Of a stretch of DNA of 64,000 nucleotides, positions 1-8,775 are shown piece by piece (within the stretch, counting starts at the first letter, position 1; each line of letters starts with the position of its first letter). Source of the stretch: Inquilinus limosus_F. Its GTDB lineage: Bacteria; Pseudomonadota; Alphaproteobacteria; DSM-16000; Inquilinaceae. The stretch lies in contig NZ_JAHVDK010000018.1 of assembly GCF_051487185.1 (NCBI RefSeq), positions 98,961 to 162,960 of the forward strand, in the 5' to 3' direction. The notes beneath the pieces were generated by a model that was given only the letters and a program-made list of their open reading frames with translations, did no database searches and was not told the DNA's origin. Position numbers and translations under genes: made by a program.

Positions 1-581
1 GCGATCAGCGGGATGGTCTGGGCGCCGCCCTTGGCCAGGGTCTGCTCCACCACCGCCCACAGGCCACGGGCCGAGGCTTCCTCCGCCGGGGTATTGAGCG
101 CAGAGACGGCGAGCGGCTCGATCAGGCAGCGATACAGCTCGCCCGGCGGCACCATGCCGGCCACGGTGTCCTCCGGACCGGCCTTGGCCAGACGGCGCAG
201 CGCCAGATAGTCGCGCGGCCGGGTCCCGGGCACCCGACGGCCGGCGCGCAGGATCCACCAGGGCAGCCGGCCGCGGTTCGGCCGCAGGGTGAATTCGCGA
301 TCGTGCTCCAGGTCGACGAAGCGGAAGCCGGGGCGGGCCGGCGCGGCCAGCCGGTCGGCGGCGCCAATTAGCTCGAGATAGCGCCGCACGTTGCGGTTGC
401 CGGACAGCACCAGATGGTTGCCGTTGTCGATCACCCGATCCAAGGCCGGCTCGTGGAAGGCACGGCAGCGCCCGCCGGGCCGCGCGGTGGCCTCGTACAC
501 CACCGCCGGGGTTCCGGTCCGGGCGAGCTCGACCGCGGCGGCGAGGCCGGACAGCCCGCCGCCGATCACATGCGCGGTCAT
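1..581 (-). CDS. hpnE: hydroxysqualene dehydroxylase HpnE (partial, 3' end beyond window)
   Basis: FAD-dependent amine-oxidase-like enzyme that reduces hydroxysqualene to squalene, the last step of the HpnD-HpnC-HpnE route. The visible 193 codons begin MTAHVIGGGLSGLAAAVELA, a Rossmann dinucleotide-binding fold with GGGLSG, followed by an ARPGGR motif typical of this flavoprotein group. The start ATG overlaps the stop of the upstream hpnCD gene (ATGA at 578-581), so the two are translationally coupled. About half of the protein is missing off the left edge. Family assignment rests on the fold plus the position next to HpnC/HpnD. Confidence 0.85.
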   Translation of the reverse strand, partial: MTAHVIGGGLSGLAAAVELARTGTPAVVYEATARPGGRCRAFHEPALDRVIDNGNHLVLSGNRNVRRYLELIGAADRLAAPARPGFRFVDLEHDREFTLRPNRGRLPWWILRAGRRVPGTRPRDYLALRRLAKAGPEDTVAGMVPPGELYRCLIEPLAVSALNTPAEEASARGLWAVVEQTLAKGGAQTIPLI

Positions 582-2308
582 CGCAGCAGCGCCGACAGCA
601 GGATGCCGATCCGCTCGCGCTTCGACAGGCGCGGCCGGACCGTTCGGTCGGCGTACCCCCGGGCCTGCAGTTTCTCGAAAATACGGCGGTAGCTGTGCTG
701 CATGATCAGCGCGGCCTTCATGCGTTTCTCCGTGCCGGGCGGCATCAGCCCGGGCAGGGCGGCGTAGAGGGGCTGGATCTCGGCCGCCAGCCGGGCGCAG
801 ACCTGGGCGATGCGGGGATCGGCGACGATCTCCGGGATCGGCCGGTCGGTCGAAATGCCGGCTTCCTGCAGCCAGCTGTCCGGCAGGTAGAGGCGGCCGA
901 GCGCCGCGTCCTCGTCGACGTCGCGCAGGATGTTGGTCAGCTGCAGCGCTTCGCCCTGGACCACGGCGAAGGCTTCGCTGGCCTGGTCCGGGCAGCCGAA
1001 GATCTTCACTGCCATCACGCCGACCGTGCCGGCGACGCAGCGGGCGTAATGCGCCAGCCCGGCGCGATCGGCGATCCGCACCTCGGTCGCGGCGTCGATG
1101 GTCATACCGTCCAGCATGCCCTCGAACTCGGCGCGCGGCAGGCCGAAGCGGCGGATCGCCGAGATCAGCTCGCGGTCCAGCGGATCCTCGCCACGGCCGG
1201 CGAAGATCCGGTCCAGCCGCCGCCGCCATGCGAGGAGACTGGCGGTCTTCTCCTCGACCGTAGCGGCGGAATCAGCGATGTCGTCGACCTGCCGACAGAA
1301 GCCGTAGACGGCGTAGATGGCGCGGCGGCCCTCGGCCGGCAGGATGCGCATCCCGGCGGCGAAGGAGGATTTGGCCCGGAACACCGCCATCCGCACCAGC
1401 GCGGCGTCGTCCAGCGGCTTGGCGCCGACGGCCAGAACAGCCAGGCCGGGCCGCAGGGCGCGGGCGAAATCGGCCTTGCTCAGCGCCACCCGGCCCTGCA
1501 GCGGATCGCCGACACGCAACCGCGCCGCCAGGCGCCGGGCCAGCCACAGCATGACGCTGACCTCGGCCGCCAGCGGCCGCGAGGTCAGCTGCCCCGGCAG
1601 GGTGCTGGCGGTGTCGAGCATGGCGTCGACCAGGTCGAGGCAGCGGTCGATCACCGGCCGGCGCAGCCCGGCTTCCTCCGGGGTGAAGAAGCGGTCGATC
1701 CCGCTGGCGGCCTCGATCCAGTCGGTCGGCACATAGATCCGATGCAGCTTGCGCCAGTCGTCGCCGCAATCCTGCAGGTGATTCAGGATCTGCAGCACGG
1801 TGCACAGCGCATCACCGGCCGGGAAGGTCTCCTCGGACTGGCCGTGCAGCCGCAGCAGGTAGCGCCCGACCGGATTGGCCGAATAGCGGCAATAGTCGAT
1901 CAGGTCGTCCCAGCTTCGGCAGCTGCGGTTCTCGGAATCGCGGCGGAAGGCGACCAGCAGGTCGCGGCAGTCGACGAGGCCGACGCCGGTGACGGTGATC
2001 GAGGCGCGGATCCCGGCGGCCGCCTCCGGCCCGGGGGCGGTCAGCCCGGCCTCCAGCGCGTCGAGCCGGGCCAGCTTCTCCTCCGTCGGCAGGTCGGGAT
2101 CGTCGCCGATGTCGTCGGCGGCGCGGGCGAAGCGGTAGAAGGCGGCGATGTGCGGCCTGAGGCGCTTGGGCAACAGCCAGGACCCGACCGGGAAATTCTC
2201 CTGGCTCGAGGTCTTCGTCGCCGGCAGCTCGACGGCGTCCGCCCGGGGGGACGGGGCGCCGGCGGGCGGCGAAGAGTCGACGATGGCTCGATCGGCCGGC
2301 ACGGTCAT
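578..2308 (-). CDS. hpnCD: HpnC-HpnD fusion: presqualene diphosphate synthase / hydroxysqualene synthase
   Basis: One uninterrupted 576-residue frame holds two complete trans-isoprenyl-diphosphate synthase domains. The N-terminal half (about 30-300) is HpnC-like: ENFPVGSW, the first aspartate motif AADDIGDD, and the second region NHLQDCGDDW. The C-terminal half (about 305-576) is HpnD-like: AAGMRILPAEGRRAIYAVYG, CRQVDDIAD and NILRDVDEDA. HpnD joins two farnesyl diphosphates to presqualene diphosphate and HpnC converts this to hydroxysqualene. These are normally separate proteins of about 280-290 residues. The start at 2308 (MTVPADRA) was chosen because it leaves a normal HpnC leader; in-frame starts at 2338 and 2392 are possible. 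It is coupled to hpnE. A sequencing error removing a stop cannot be excluded from sequence alone. Confidence 0.88.
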   Translation of the reverse strand: MTVPADRAIVDSSPPAGAPSPRADAVELPATKTSSQENFPVGSWLLPKRLRPHIAAFYRFARAADDIGDDPDLPTEEKLARLDALEAGLTAPGPEAAAGIRASITVTGVGLVDCRDLLVAFRRDSENRSCRSWDDLIDYCRYSANPVGRYLLRLHGQSEETFPAGDALCTVLQILNHLQDCGDDWRKLHRIYVPTDWIEAASGIDRFFTPEEAGLRRPVIDRCLDLVDAMLDTASTLPGQLTSRPLAAEVSVMLWLARRLAARLRVGDPLQGRVALSKADFARALRPGLAVLAVGAKPLDDAALVRMAVFRAKSSFAAGMRILPAEGRRAIYAVYGFCRQVDDIADSAATVEEKTASLLAWRRRLDRIFAGRGEDPLDRELISAIRRFGLPRAEFEGMLDGMTIDAATEVRIADRAGLAHYARCVAGTVGVMAVKIFGCPDQASEAFAVVQGEALQLTNILRDVDEDAALGRLYLPDSWLQEAGISTDRPIPEIVADPRIAQVCARLAAEIQPLYAALPGLMPPGTEKRMKAALIMQHSYRRIFEKLQARGYADRTVRPRLSKRERIGILLSALLR

Positions 2309-2516
2309 GGTCGCCTGTCTTGTCTCGGCCAGGGCCATCCGAAACGAGGCGCAGCGGCGGTTCCACCGCGCGGCCCTGGACCGGGCCACCACATCGCAGA
2401 CCCCCCGGAATTGTCAAGGCAAACGCCGATGGCATGCAGGCTTACGGTAATTGCGGTTGCGGTCTGCGGCCCGGTCCGACAGTCTCGCTGCCATGATGCG
2501 ATCGAATACGGAACGT

Positions 2517-2530
2517 TCCCGAGTTCGGGA
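2517..2530. promoter_or_regulatory. palindrome in the hpnCDE / hpnA divergent region
   Basis: Perfect inverted repeat TCCCGA-GT-TCGGGA, 18 bp before the hpnA start codon, in the 240 bp region between the divergent hpnCD and hpnA genes. It could be an operator or a short hairpin near the hpnA ribosome site (GGGGAAGG at 2540-2547). A TTGACA hexamer on the minus strand near 2413-2418 is a possible -35 for hpnCDE, without a clear -10. Confidence 0.35.
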
Positions 2531-2548
2531 CGATAGCCACGGGGAAGG

Positions 2549-3544
2549 ATGAGCGAGATCGCCCTCGTCTCCGGGGCCACCGGCTTCGTCGGCTCGGCCG
2601 TGGCCCGCGCGCTGCTGGCCGAAGGCCATCGGGTCAAGGTGCTGGTGCGCCCGAACAGCGACCGCCGCAACCTCGCCGGCCTCGATGCCGAGCCGGTGAC
2701 CGGCGACCTCGACGACCCGGCCTCGCTGGTTCCGGCGCTGAAGGGCTGTACCGCGCTGTTCCACGTCGCGGCCGATTACCGCCTCTGGGTCCCCGTGCCG
2801 CAGGCGATGCTGCGCACCAATGTCGAAGGCACGGCCGCGATCCTGCGCGCCGCCGCGGCGGCCGGGGTCTCGCGCGCCGTCTACACCTCGAGCGTCGCGA
2901 CGCTCGGCCATCATGCGGACGGCCGGCCTGCGGACGAGACCACGGTCGCGACCGAAGGCCAGATGATCGGCCTCTACAAGCGCTCGAAGTTCCTGGCCGA
3001 GGACGCGGCCCGCGAGGCGGCGGCCGAGACCGGGCTGCCGGTGGTGATCGTCAACCCGTCGACGCCGATCGGGCCGCGCGACGTCAAGCCGACCCCGACC
3101 GGGCGGATCATCGTCGAGGCGGCGACCGGCCGCATCCCGGCCTTCGTCGACACCGGGCTGAACCTCGTCCATGTCGACGACGTCGCCCAGGGCCATCTCG
3201 CCGCCTTCGCCCGCGGCGTGCCAGGCGAGCGGTACATCCTGGGGGGCGAGGACTTCGCCCTGTCCGCCATCCTGTCCGAGATCGCCGCCCTGGTCGGCCG
3301 CAAGGCGCCGAAGATCCGGCTGCCACTGGGGCCGATCTGGCCGGTGGCTCTGGCGGCCGAGACGGTGTCGCGCTTCACCGGCAAGGAGCCGATGGTGACG
3401 CGCGACGCGCTGCGCATGGCGCGCAAGACCATGTACTTCTCCTCCGCCAAGGCGCAGGCGGCGCTGGAGTACCGGCCGCGGCCGGCCCGCCAGGCCCTGG
3501 TCGACGCGCTCGAGTGGTTCCAGGCCAACGGCTACCTGAAATGA
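2549..3544 (+). CDS. hpnA: hopanoid-associated sugar epimerase HpnA
   Basis: Extended short-chain dehydrogenase/epimerase of 331 residues. The N-terminal NAD-binding motif is SGATGFVGSAVARALL, and the catalytic Tyr-Lys pair lies in GLYKRSKFLAE with an upstream serine in YTSSVATLG. It resembles dihydroflavonol reductase-like NDP-sugar epimerases found at hopanoid loci; the exact substrate is not established. The start follows a good ribosome site (GGGGAAGG). Its stop TGA lies within ATGATC at 3541, which is the remnant of the original hpnB start, so hpnA and hpnB were once coupled by an ATGA overlap. Confidence 0.9.
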   Translation: MSEIALVSGATGFVGSAVARALLAEGHRVKVLVRPNSDRRNLAGLDAEPVTGDLDDPASLVPALKGCTALFHVAADYRLWVPVPQAMLRTNVEGTAAILRAAAAAGVSRAVYTSSVATLGHHADGRPADETTVATEGQMIGLYKRSKFLAEDAAREAAAETGLPVVIVNPSTPIGPRDVKPTPTGRIIVEAATGRIPAFVDTGLNLVHVDDVAQGHLAAFARGVPGERYILGGEDFALSAILSEIAALVGRKAPKIRLPLGPIWPVALAAETVSRFTGKEPMVTRDALRMARKTMYFSSAKAQAALEYRPRPARQALVDALEWFQANGYLK

Positions 3545-3546
3545 TC

Positions 3547-3820
3547 GGCTCAGCCCGGCTATCTCACACCCCCTGCGTCCTGCGCCGGTTCAAAATGCCG
3601 ACGGGGCAGGAGAGCGGCGCAGCGCGATGCTTATGCATCGGGCAAGCCGTTCGACGCACCCTGTCGGCATTTTCAACCGGCCCGAAGGGTCGTCTTGCGG
3701 CGGCCGCCTGCGGGGGCGGGCCGCTCAACCGTATGTCCCTATACGCTTTTCGCGCCCCGCCCCCGCATCCGACTCACCGCAAGACGACGCAGGTCGTAGG
3801 GGGTGTGAGATAGCCGGGCT
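3547..3820. repeat. nested-palindrome repeat element inserted at the 5' end of hpnB
   Basis: A ~270 bp element with near-perfect terminal inverted repeats: 3552-3587 against 3785-3820, 33 of 36 bases matching, both beginning AGCCCGGCTATCTCACACCC. Further inverted pairs lie inside: 3585-3606 with 3659-3680 (around AAAATGCCGAC), 3689-3700 with 3778-3789, and 3710-3720 with 3755-3765. It encodes no transposase, so it is a MITE/REP-like element. Left flank ATGATC and right flank GGGCTAATCCTC rejoin to a plausible hpnB start (M I G L I L), and the insert length breaks the frame. A direct target duplication is not certain; GGCT occurs at both edges. Confidence 0.8.
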
Positions 3821-4997
3821 AATCCTCGCGCTCGCCAGCCTTGCCGCCTGGCTCAAGCTGTGGCTGTTCCAGGGTCGGTTCTGGGAGGCCGAGACGGCTC
3901 CCGAGGCGCCGCCGCCGGCCGAATGGCCGGGTGTCGCCGTGGTGATCCCGGCGCGCAACGAGGCCGAGGGCATCGGCGCCGCCGTCGGCTCGCTGCTGCG
4001 GCAGGCCTATCCCGGCCGGCTGCGGGTGGTGGTGGTCGACGACCAGTCGACCGACGGCACCGCCGACATCGCCCGCGCCGCCGCGGCGGACGCAGGGGTG
4101 TCCGGCCGGCTGACCGTTGTTCCGGGGACACCGCTGCAACCCGGCTGGGTCGGCAAGATGTGGGCGGTGTCGCAGGGCGTCGCAGCGGCGGAGCAGGCGG
4201 ATCCCGAGGCGCGTTGGATCCTGCTGACCGACGGCGACATCGTCCACCGGCCCGGCAATGTGGCGCAACTGGTGGCGCGGGGCGAGGCGGACGGGCTCGA
4301 CCTCGTGTCGCTGATGGTGCGGCTGCGCTGCGTCGATTTCGCCGAGCGCTGGCTGATCCCGCCCTTCGTCTTCTTCTTCAAGATGCTGTACCCCTTCGCC
4401 TGGGTGAACCGGGCGGACAAGGCCACCGCGGGCGCGGCCGGCGGCTGCATGCTGGTGCGGCGCGAGGCCTTGGCCCGGGTCGGCGGCATCGCCGCGATCC
4501 GCGACGCGCTGATCGACGACTGCACCCTGGCTGCGGCGCTGAAGCGGCACGGTATGATCCGGCTCGACCTCACCAATCAGGCGGAGAGCTTGCGCGTCTA
4601 CGGCGATGTCGGCGAGATCTGGCGCATGGTGACCCGCACCGCCTTCACCCAGCTGCGCTATTCGCCCTGGCTCCTGCTCGGCACCGTCGCCGGCCTGGTC
4701 GTCACCTACGTCGCGCCGCCGGCCCTGACGATCCTGGGGCAAGGGGCGGCGCGATATGTCGCCGTGGCCGCCTGGGCGATCATGAGCGGCTGCTATGTGC
4801 CGATGCTGCGCTTCTATCGGCGCTCGCCGCTCTGGGCGCCCTTCCTGCCGCTCGCGGCGCTGGTATATCTCGGGGCCACGATCGATTCGGCGCGGCGCCA
4901 TTGGGCCGGAGTCGGCGGGGCCTGGAAGGGCCGCGTCTACGACCAGCCCGGCGCCGCGCCCGACCTGTCCCGTCAGACCCGGACCCTGTCCCGATGA
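3627..4997 (+). CDS. hpnB: glycosyltransferase HpnB, N-terminus replaced by inserted repeat
   Basis: Family 2 glycosyltransferase of hopanoid loci. Recognisable HpnB sequence starts at about 3816 (GLILALASLAAWLKLWL, a membrane anchor) and continues with VAVVIPARNEAEGIG, VVVVDDQSTDGT and LLTDGDIVH (DxD-type metal motif), with hydrophobic helices near the C-terminus. The native start codon is at 3541, separated from the body by the palindromic element and out of frame. The open frame upstream of 3816 lies wholly in the element, where the first ATG is 3627; using it adds about 63 foreign residues. The gene may be translated from there, translated poorly, or be inactive. Its stop overlaps the shc start (ATGA). 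Confidence 0.75.
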   Translation: MLMHRASRSTHPVGIFNRPEGSSCGGRLRGRAAQPYVPIRFSRPAPASDSPQDDAGRRGCEIAGLILALASLAAWLKLWLFQGRFWEAETAPEAPPPAEWPGVAVVIPARNEAEGIGAAVGSLLRQAYPGRLRVVVVDDQSTDGTADIARAAAADAGVSGRLTVVPGTPLQPGWVGKMWAVSQGVAAAEQADPEARWILLTDGDIVHRPGNVAQLVARGEADGLDLVSLMVRLRCVDFAERWLIPPFVFFFKMLYPFAWVNRADKATAGAAGGCMLVRREALARVGGIAAIRDALIDDCTLAAALKRHGMIRLDLTNQAESLRVYGDVGEIWRMVTRTAFTQLRYSPWLLLGTVAGLVVTYVAPPALTILGQGAARYVAVAAWAIMSGCYVPMLRFYRRSPLWAPFLPLAALVYLGATIDSARRHWAGVGGAWKGRVYDQPGAAPDLSRQTRTLSR

Positions 4998-6949
4998 CCA
5001 TGTCCAGCGTTTCCCTCGACACCGCCGACCTCGCCACAGCCTCGCGCGCCAGCCTCGACGAGGCGATCGGCCGCGGCGTCGGCGGGCTGCTCGGCCTGCA
5101 GCGGGAGGACGGCCACTGGGCCTTCATCCTCGAGGCCGATGCCACCATCCCGGCCGAATACATCCTGCTGAAGCACTTCCTCGGCGTGGTCGACCGGGAG
5201 AAGGAAGCGAAGCTGGCCGACTACATCCGCAGCATCCAGTCGGACACGCATGGCGGCTGGCCGCTGTGGCATGACGGCCCGTTCAACATCAGCGCCAGCG
5301 TGAAGGCCTATTTCGCGCTGAAGGCGGCGGGCGACGATCCGGGCGCGCCGCATATGGCCCGCGCCCGCGCCGCCATCCTGGCCGCCGGCGGCGCCGCCCG
5401 GTCCAACGTCTTCACCCGCATCCTGCTGGCGCTGTTCGAGCAGGTGCCGTGGCGCGCCGTGCCGGTGATGCCGGTGCAGATCATGGTGCTGCCCTCCTGG
5501 TTCCCGTTCCACCTGAACAAGGTGTCATACTGGAGCCGGACGGTGATCGTGCCGCTGCTGGTGATCATGGCGAAGAAGCCGCGGCCGGTGAATCCGGGGG
5601 CGCTGTCGATCCAGGAGCTGATGGTCGAGCCGCCGGAGCAGGTGAAGAACTGGCACGTCCATGTCGACGGCACCTTCTGGGGCCGGTTCTTCCGCCGGCT
5701 GGACGGGGTGCTGCGGCCGATCGAGCCGTTCTTCCCGCGGCGGCAGAAATCGATCGAGAAGGCGGTCGAGTTCGTCACCGAGCGGCTGAACGGCGAGGAC
5801 GGGCTGGGCGCCATCTACCCGGCCATGGCCAACGCCGTGATGATGTTCAAATGCCTCGGCTATCCGGACGACCATCCGGACCTGCAGATCGCCTGGGCCT
5901 CGATCGAGAAGCTGGTCGACACCGTCGACGGTGTCACCTATGCCCAGCCCTGCCTGTCGCCGGTCTGGGACACGGCGCTGACCGCCCACGCCCTGCTCGA
6001 ATCCGACGACCCGGAGGCGGTGGCGCGAGCGAAGCACGGCCTCGACTGGCTGGTCGGCCGCCAGGTGCTGGACCTCAAGGGCGACTGGGCGGTCCGCCGG
6101 CCGGATGTCCGGCCGGGCGGCTGGGCCTTCCAGTACAACAATCCGCACTACCCGGACCTCGATGACACCGCGGTCGTGGTCATGGCCATGCACCGCGCCG
6201 ACCCGGCCCGCTACCGCGAGGCGATCGACCGTGGGGTGGAATGGATCCTGGGGCTGCAGAGCAGCAATGGCGGCTGGGCGGCCTTCGAGGTCGACAACAC
6301 TTATCACTACCTGAACCACATCCCCTTCGCCGACCACGGGGCGCTGCTGGACCCGCCGACCGCCGACGTGACCGCGCGCTGCGTCAGCATGCTGGGCCAG
6401 CTGGGCCGGCGCATCGACGACCCGGCGGTGGCGCGGGCGGTGGAGTTCCTGCGGCGCGAGCAGGAGGCCGAGGGCTCCTGGTTCGGGCGGTGGGGCACCA
6501 ACTACGTCTACGGCACCTGGTCGGTGCTGTGCGCCCTCAACGCCATCGAGATGGACCCGCAGGAGCCGATGATCCGACGCGCCGTCGACTGGCTGGTGGC
6601 GCAGCAGCGCGAGGATGGCGGTTGGGGCGAATCCGGCGACAGCTATTACGAGGGCAAGCCGGAGATGACGCCGGCCACCTCGACGGCGTCGCAGACCGCC
6701 TGGGCGGTGCTGGCGCTGATGGCGGCAGGCGAGGCGAAGCATCCGGCGGTCGCCCGGGGCATCGCCTGGCTCTCGGCGCATCAGCGCGAGGACGGGCTGT
6801 GGGACGAGCCGAGCTTCACCGCGGTCGGCTTCCCGCGGGTGTTCTATCTGCGCTACCACGGCTACCCGGCCTTCTTCCCGACCTGGGCCCTGTCCCGCTA
6901 CCGCCGCCTGCAGGACAGCAACAGCGGCCGGGTCGAGGTGGGCATGTGA
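4994..6949 (+). CDS. shc: squalene-hopene cyclase
   Basis: Cyclises squalene to hopene/hopanol in a single membrane-associated reaction. The protein has 651 residues, normal for the family. The catalytic acid motif DLDDTA (family DxDDTA) is in PDLDDTAVVVMAMH, and several QW repeats (QxxxGxW) are visible: LQREDGHW, LQSSNGGW, QQREDGGWGES, HQREDGLWDE. The C-terminal FYLRYHGYP is typical. The start ATG overlaps the hpnB stop, and the stop overlaps a GTG that could start hpnG. Intact, unlike the upstream hpnB. Confidence 0.97.
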   Translation: MTMSSVSLDTADLATASRASLDEAIGRGVGGLLGLQREDGHWAFILEADATIPAEYILLKHFLGVVDREKEAKLADYIRSIQSDTHGGWPLWHDGPFNISASVKAYFALKAAGDDPGAPHMARARAAILAAGGAARSNVFTRILLALFEQVPWRAVPVMPVQIMVLPSWFPFHLNKVSYWSRTVIVPLLVIMAKKPRPVNPGALSIQELMVEPPEQVKNWHVHVDGTFWGRFFRRLDGVLRPIEPFFPRRQKSIEKAVEFVTERLNGEDGLGAIYPAMANAVMMFKCLGYPDDHPDLQIAWASIEKLVDTVDGVTYAQPCLSPVWDTALTAHALLESDDPEAVARAKHGLDWLVGRQVLDLKGDWAVRRPDVRPGGWAFQYNNPHYPDLDDTAVVVMAMHRADPARYREAIDRGVEWILGLQSSNGGWAAFEVDNTYHYLNHIPFADHGALLDPPTADVTARCVSMLGQLGRRIDDPAVARAVEFLRREQEAEGSWFGRWGTNYVYGTWSVLCALNAIEMDPQEPMIRRAVDWLVAQQREDGGWGESGDSYYEGKPEMTPATSTASQTAWAVLALMAAGEAKHPAVARGIAWLSAHQREDGLWDEPSFTAVGFPRVFYLRYHGYPAFFPTWALSRYRRLQDSNSGRVEVGM

Positions 6950-6969
6950 GGGGCGGCGGCGCCGCCTCT

Positions 6970-7626
6970 ATGCTCGGCATCCTGACCGGCCTGGCCAAGG
7001 AGGCGGAGATCGCGCAACGGATCTCGCCGCTCGTGGCCTGCTCGGCCAGCGATCCGGTCCGGGCCGTTGCGCTGGCGCGTGATCTGATCGGTCAGGGCGC
7101 CACCGCGCTGCTCAGCTTCGGCATCGCCGGCGGGCTGGCGCCCGACCTGCCCACGGGACGGCTGGTGATCGGCACCACCGTCCGGACCGGCGCGGCGACC
7201 TATGCCTGCGACCCGGATCTGGCCGCCCGGCTGGCGGCTGTCCTGCCCGGCGCGGTGCGAGGCGATGTCTGGGGCGGCGACGCCATCGTCGACACGGCCG
7301 CGGCCAAGGTCCAGCTGTACAGCGACAGCGGCGCCGTCATCGTCGATCTGGAAAGCGCCGCAGTTGCAGCAGCAGCAATGGAGGCGGGGCTGCCCTTCGG
7401 CGTGCTGCGAGCCGTGGCCGATCCCGCGGCGCATGGCCTGCCCCCGGCGGCGCTGGTCGGTCTCAACGCCGAGGGCCGGCCGGCGATCGGACCGGTGCTG
7501 CGGGCACTCGCCCGCAGCCCGGGTCAGCTTCCCGCGCTGATCCGCCTGGGCCGGCAGAGCAGCGCGGCGATGAGGGCGCTACTTGCCGCCGCCGGCCGCC
7601 TTGGCGACCTTGGGGGTGTGGCGTAG
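6970..7626 (+). CDS. hpnG: adenosylhopane nucleosidase HpnG (phosphorylase family)
   Basis: Removes adenine from adenosylhopane to give ribosylhopane. The 218-residue protein has the nucleoside phosphorylase fold: MLGILTGLAKEAEIA at the start, SFGIAGGLAPDLPTG, GDAIVDTAAAK, and VIVDLESAAVA (the ribose-binding glutamate region). An alternative GTG start at 6946 overlaps the shc stop and adds eight residues. The 3' end overlaps the convergent hpnH by 48 bp (7579-7626). Confidence 0.88.
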   Translation: MLGILTGLAKEAEIAQRISPLVACSASDPVRAVALARDLIGQGATALLSFGIAGGLAPDLPTGRLVIGTTVRTGAATYACDPDLAARLAAVLPGAVRGDVWGGDAIVDTAAAKVQLYSDSGAVIVDLESAAVAAAAMEAGLPFGVLRAVADPAAHGLPPAALVGLNAEGRPAIGPVLRALARSPGQLPALIRLGRQSSAAMRALLAAAGRLGDLGGVA

Positions 7627-8727
7627 CTTCTCCAGCGCCTTCTGGACATGGGCGGAGAACACATATTCGGCCGGGCGCTGCCGGTCGAGCGGGATCTCCG
7701 GCGCCATCGACCCCTCGGTGCGGATGCCACGCAGGCTGACCAGGAAGGCCTTCAGCGGGTTGCGGAACATGTCCTTCACCGCGCTGGCCTCATAGCCCGA
7801 ATGCACCATGCAGTTGGCGCATTTCTCGTAGTTGCCGGTGCCGTACTTGTCCCAGTCCGTCTCCTCCATCAGCGCCTTGAAGCTCTGGGCGTAGCCTTCG
7901 CCGAGGAGGTAGCAGGGCCGCTGCCAGCCGAAATAGGTGCGGGTCGGGTTGCCCCAGGGGGTGCAGTGGTACTGCTGGTTGCCGGCTAGGAAGTCGAGGA
8001 ACATCGTCGACTGGCTGAACGACCAGCGCCGGCCCTTGTCGCCGCGCTTGAAGATCTCGCGGAACAGCTGCTTGGTGGTCTGCCGGGTCAGGAAGTGCTG
8101 CTGGTCCGGCGCCCGCTCATAGGCGTAGCCGGGCGACACGGTGATGGCGTCGACGCCCATCGTCTTGACGTCGTCGAAGAAGTTCGCGACGCGCTCCGGA
8201 TCAGCGTTGTTGAACAGCGTGCAGTTGATGTTGACCCGGAAGCCGCGCTCCTTGGCCGCCTTGATCGCCTTGACCGCGCGGTCGTAGACGCCCTCCTGGC
8301 AGACTGAGCGGTCGTGGTTCTCGCGGTCGCCGTCGAGATGGACCGACCAGATGAAGTAGGGGCTCGGCTTGTATTGATCGAGCTTCTTCTCCATCAGCAG
8401 CGCGTTGGTGCAGAGATAGACGTATTTCCTACGGGCGATGATGCCCTGCACCACCTCCGCCATCTCCTTGTGCAGCAGCGGCTCGCCGCCCGCGATCGAG
8501 ACCACCGGTGCCCCGCAGTCATCCACCGCCTGCAGGCATTCGGCCACCGACAGGCGCTGGTTCAGGATCTCGTCCGGATAGTCGATCTTGCCGCAGCCGG
8601 CGCAGGCCAGGTTGCAGCGGAACAGCGGCTCCAGCATGAGCACCATCGGGTACCGCTTGGTCCCCATCAGGTGGTTCTTCAGGAGGTACGCGCCGATACG
8701 GATCTGCTGTTGAAGCGGGATACCCAT
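7579..8727 (-). CDS. hpnH: adenosylhopane synthase HpnH (radical SAM)
   Basis: Radical SAM enzyme that attaches the 5'-deoxyadenosyl group to diploptene, the first side-chain step of extended hopanoids. The [4Fe-4S]/SAM cysteine motif CNLACAGC (CxxxCxxC) sits near residue 38, and SIAGGEPLL is the GGE motif. Length 382 residues from the ATG at 8727, chosen for the GAAGG ribosome site 4-8 bases upstream; the open frame extends 15 codons further. It lies just after ispH on the same strand (about 48 bp gap) and overlaps hpnG tail to tail. Confidence 0.95.
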   Translation of the reverse strand: MGIPLQQQIRIGAYLLKNHLMGTKRYPMVLMLEPLFRCNLACAGCGKIDYPDEILNQRLSVAECLQAVDDCGAPVVSIAGGEPLLHKEMAEVVQGIIARRKYVYLCTNALLMEKKLDQYKPSPYFIWSVHLDGDRENHDRSVCQEGVYDRAVKAIKAAKERGFRVNINCTLFNNADPERVANFFDDVKTMGVDAITVSPGYAYERAPDQQHFLTRQTTKQLFREIFKRGDKGRRWSFSQSTMFLDFLAGNQQYHCTPWGNPTRTYFGWQRPCYLLGEGYAQSFKALMEETDWDKYGTGNYEKCANCMVHSGYEASAVKDMFRNPLKAFLVSLRGIRTEGSMAPEIPLDRQRPAEYVFSAHVQKALEKLRHTPKVAKAAGGGK

Positions 8728-8775
8728 GGGACCTTCACGTGACTGTCGGCCGAAACCCGGGCCAAGCGACATTGC

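Noticed and set aside
695..2536. Long open frame antisense to the hpnCD fusion
   Set aside because: Frame runs opposite the strong prenyl-synthase domains, product is Gly/Arg/Gln-rich with no motif; a by-product of GC-rich codons.
3514..3813. Short frame from the end of hpnA through the palindromic element
   Set aside because: It is the hpnB start (3541) read through the element to a stop at 3811-3813 with no protein likeness.
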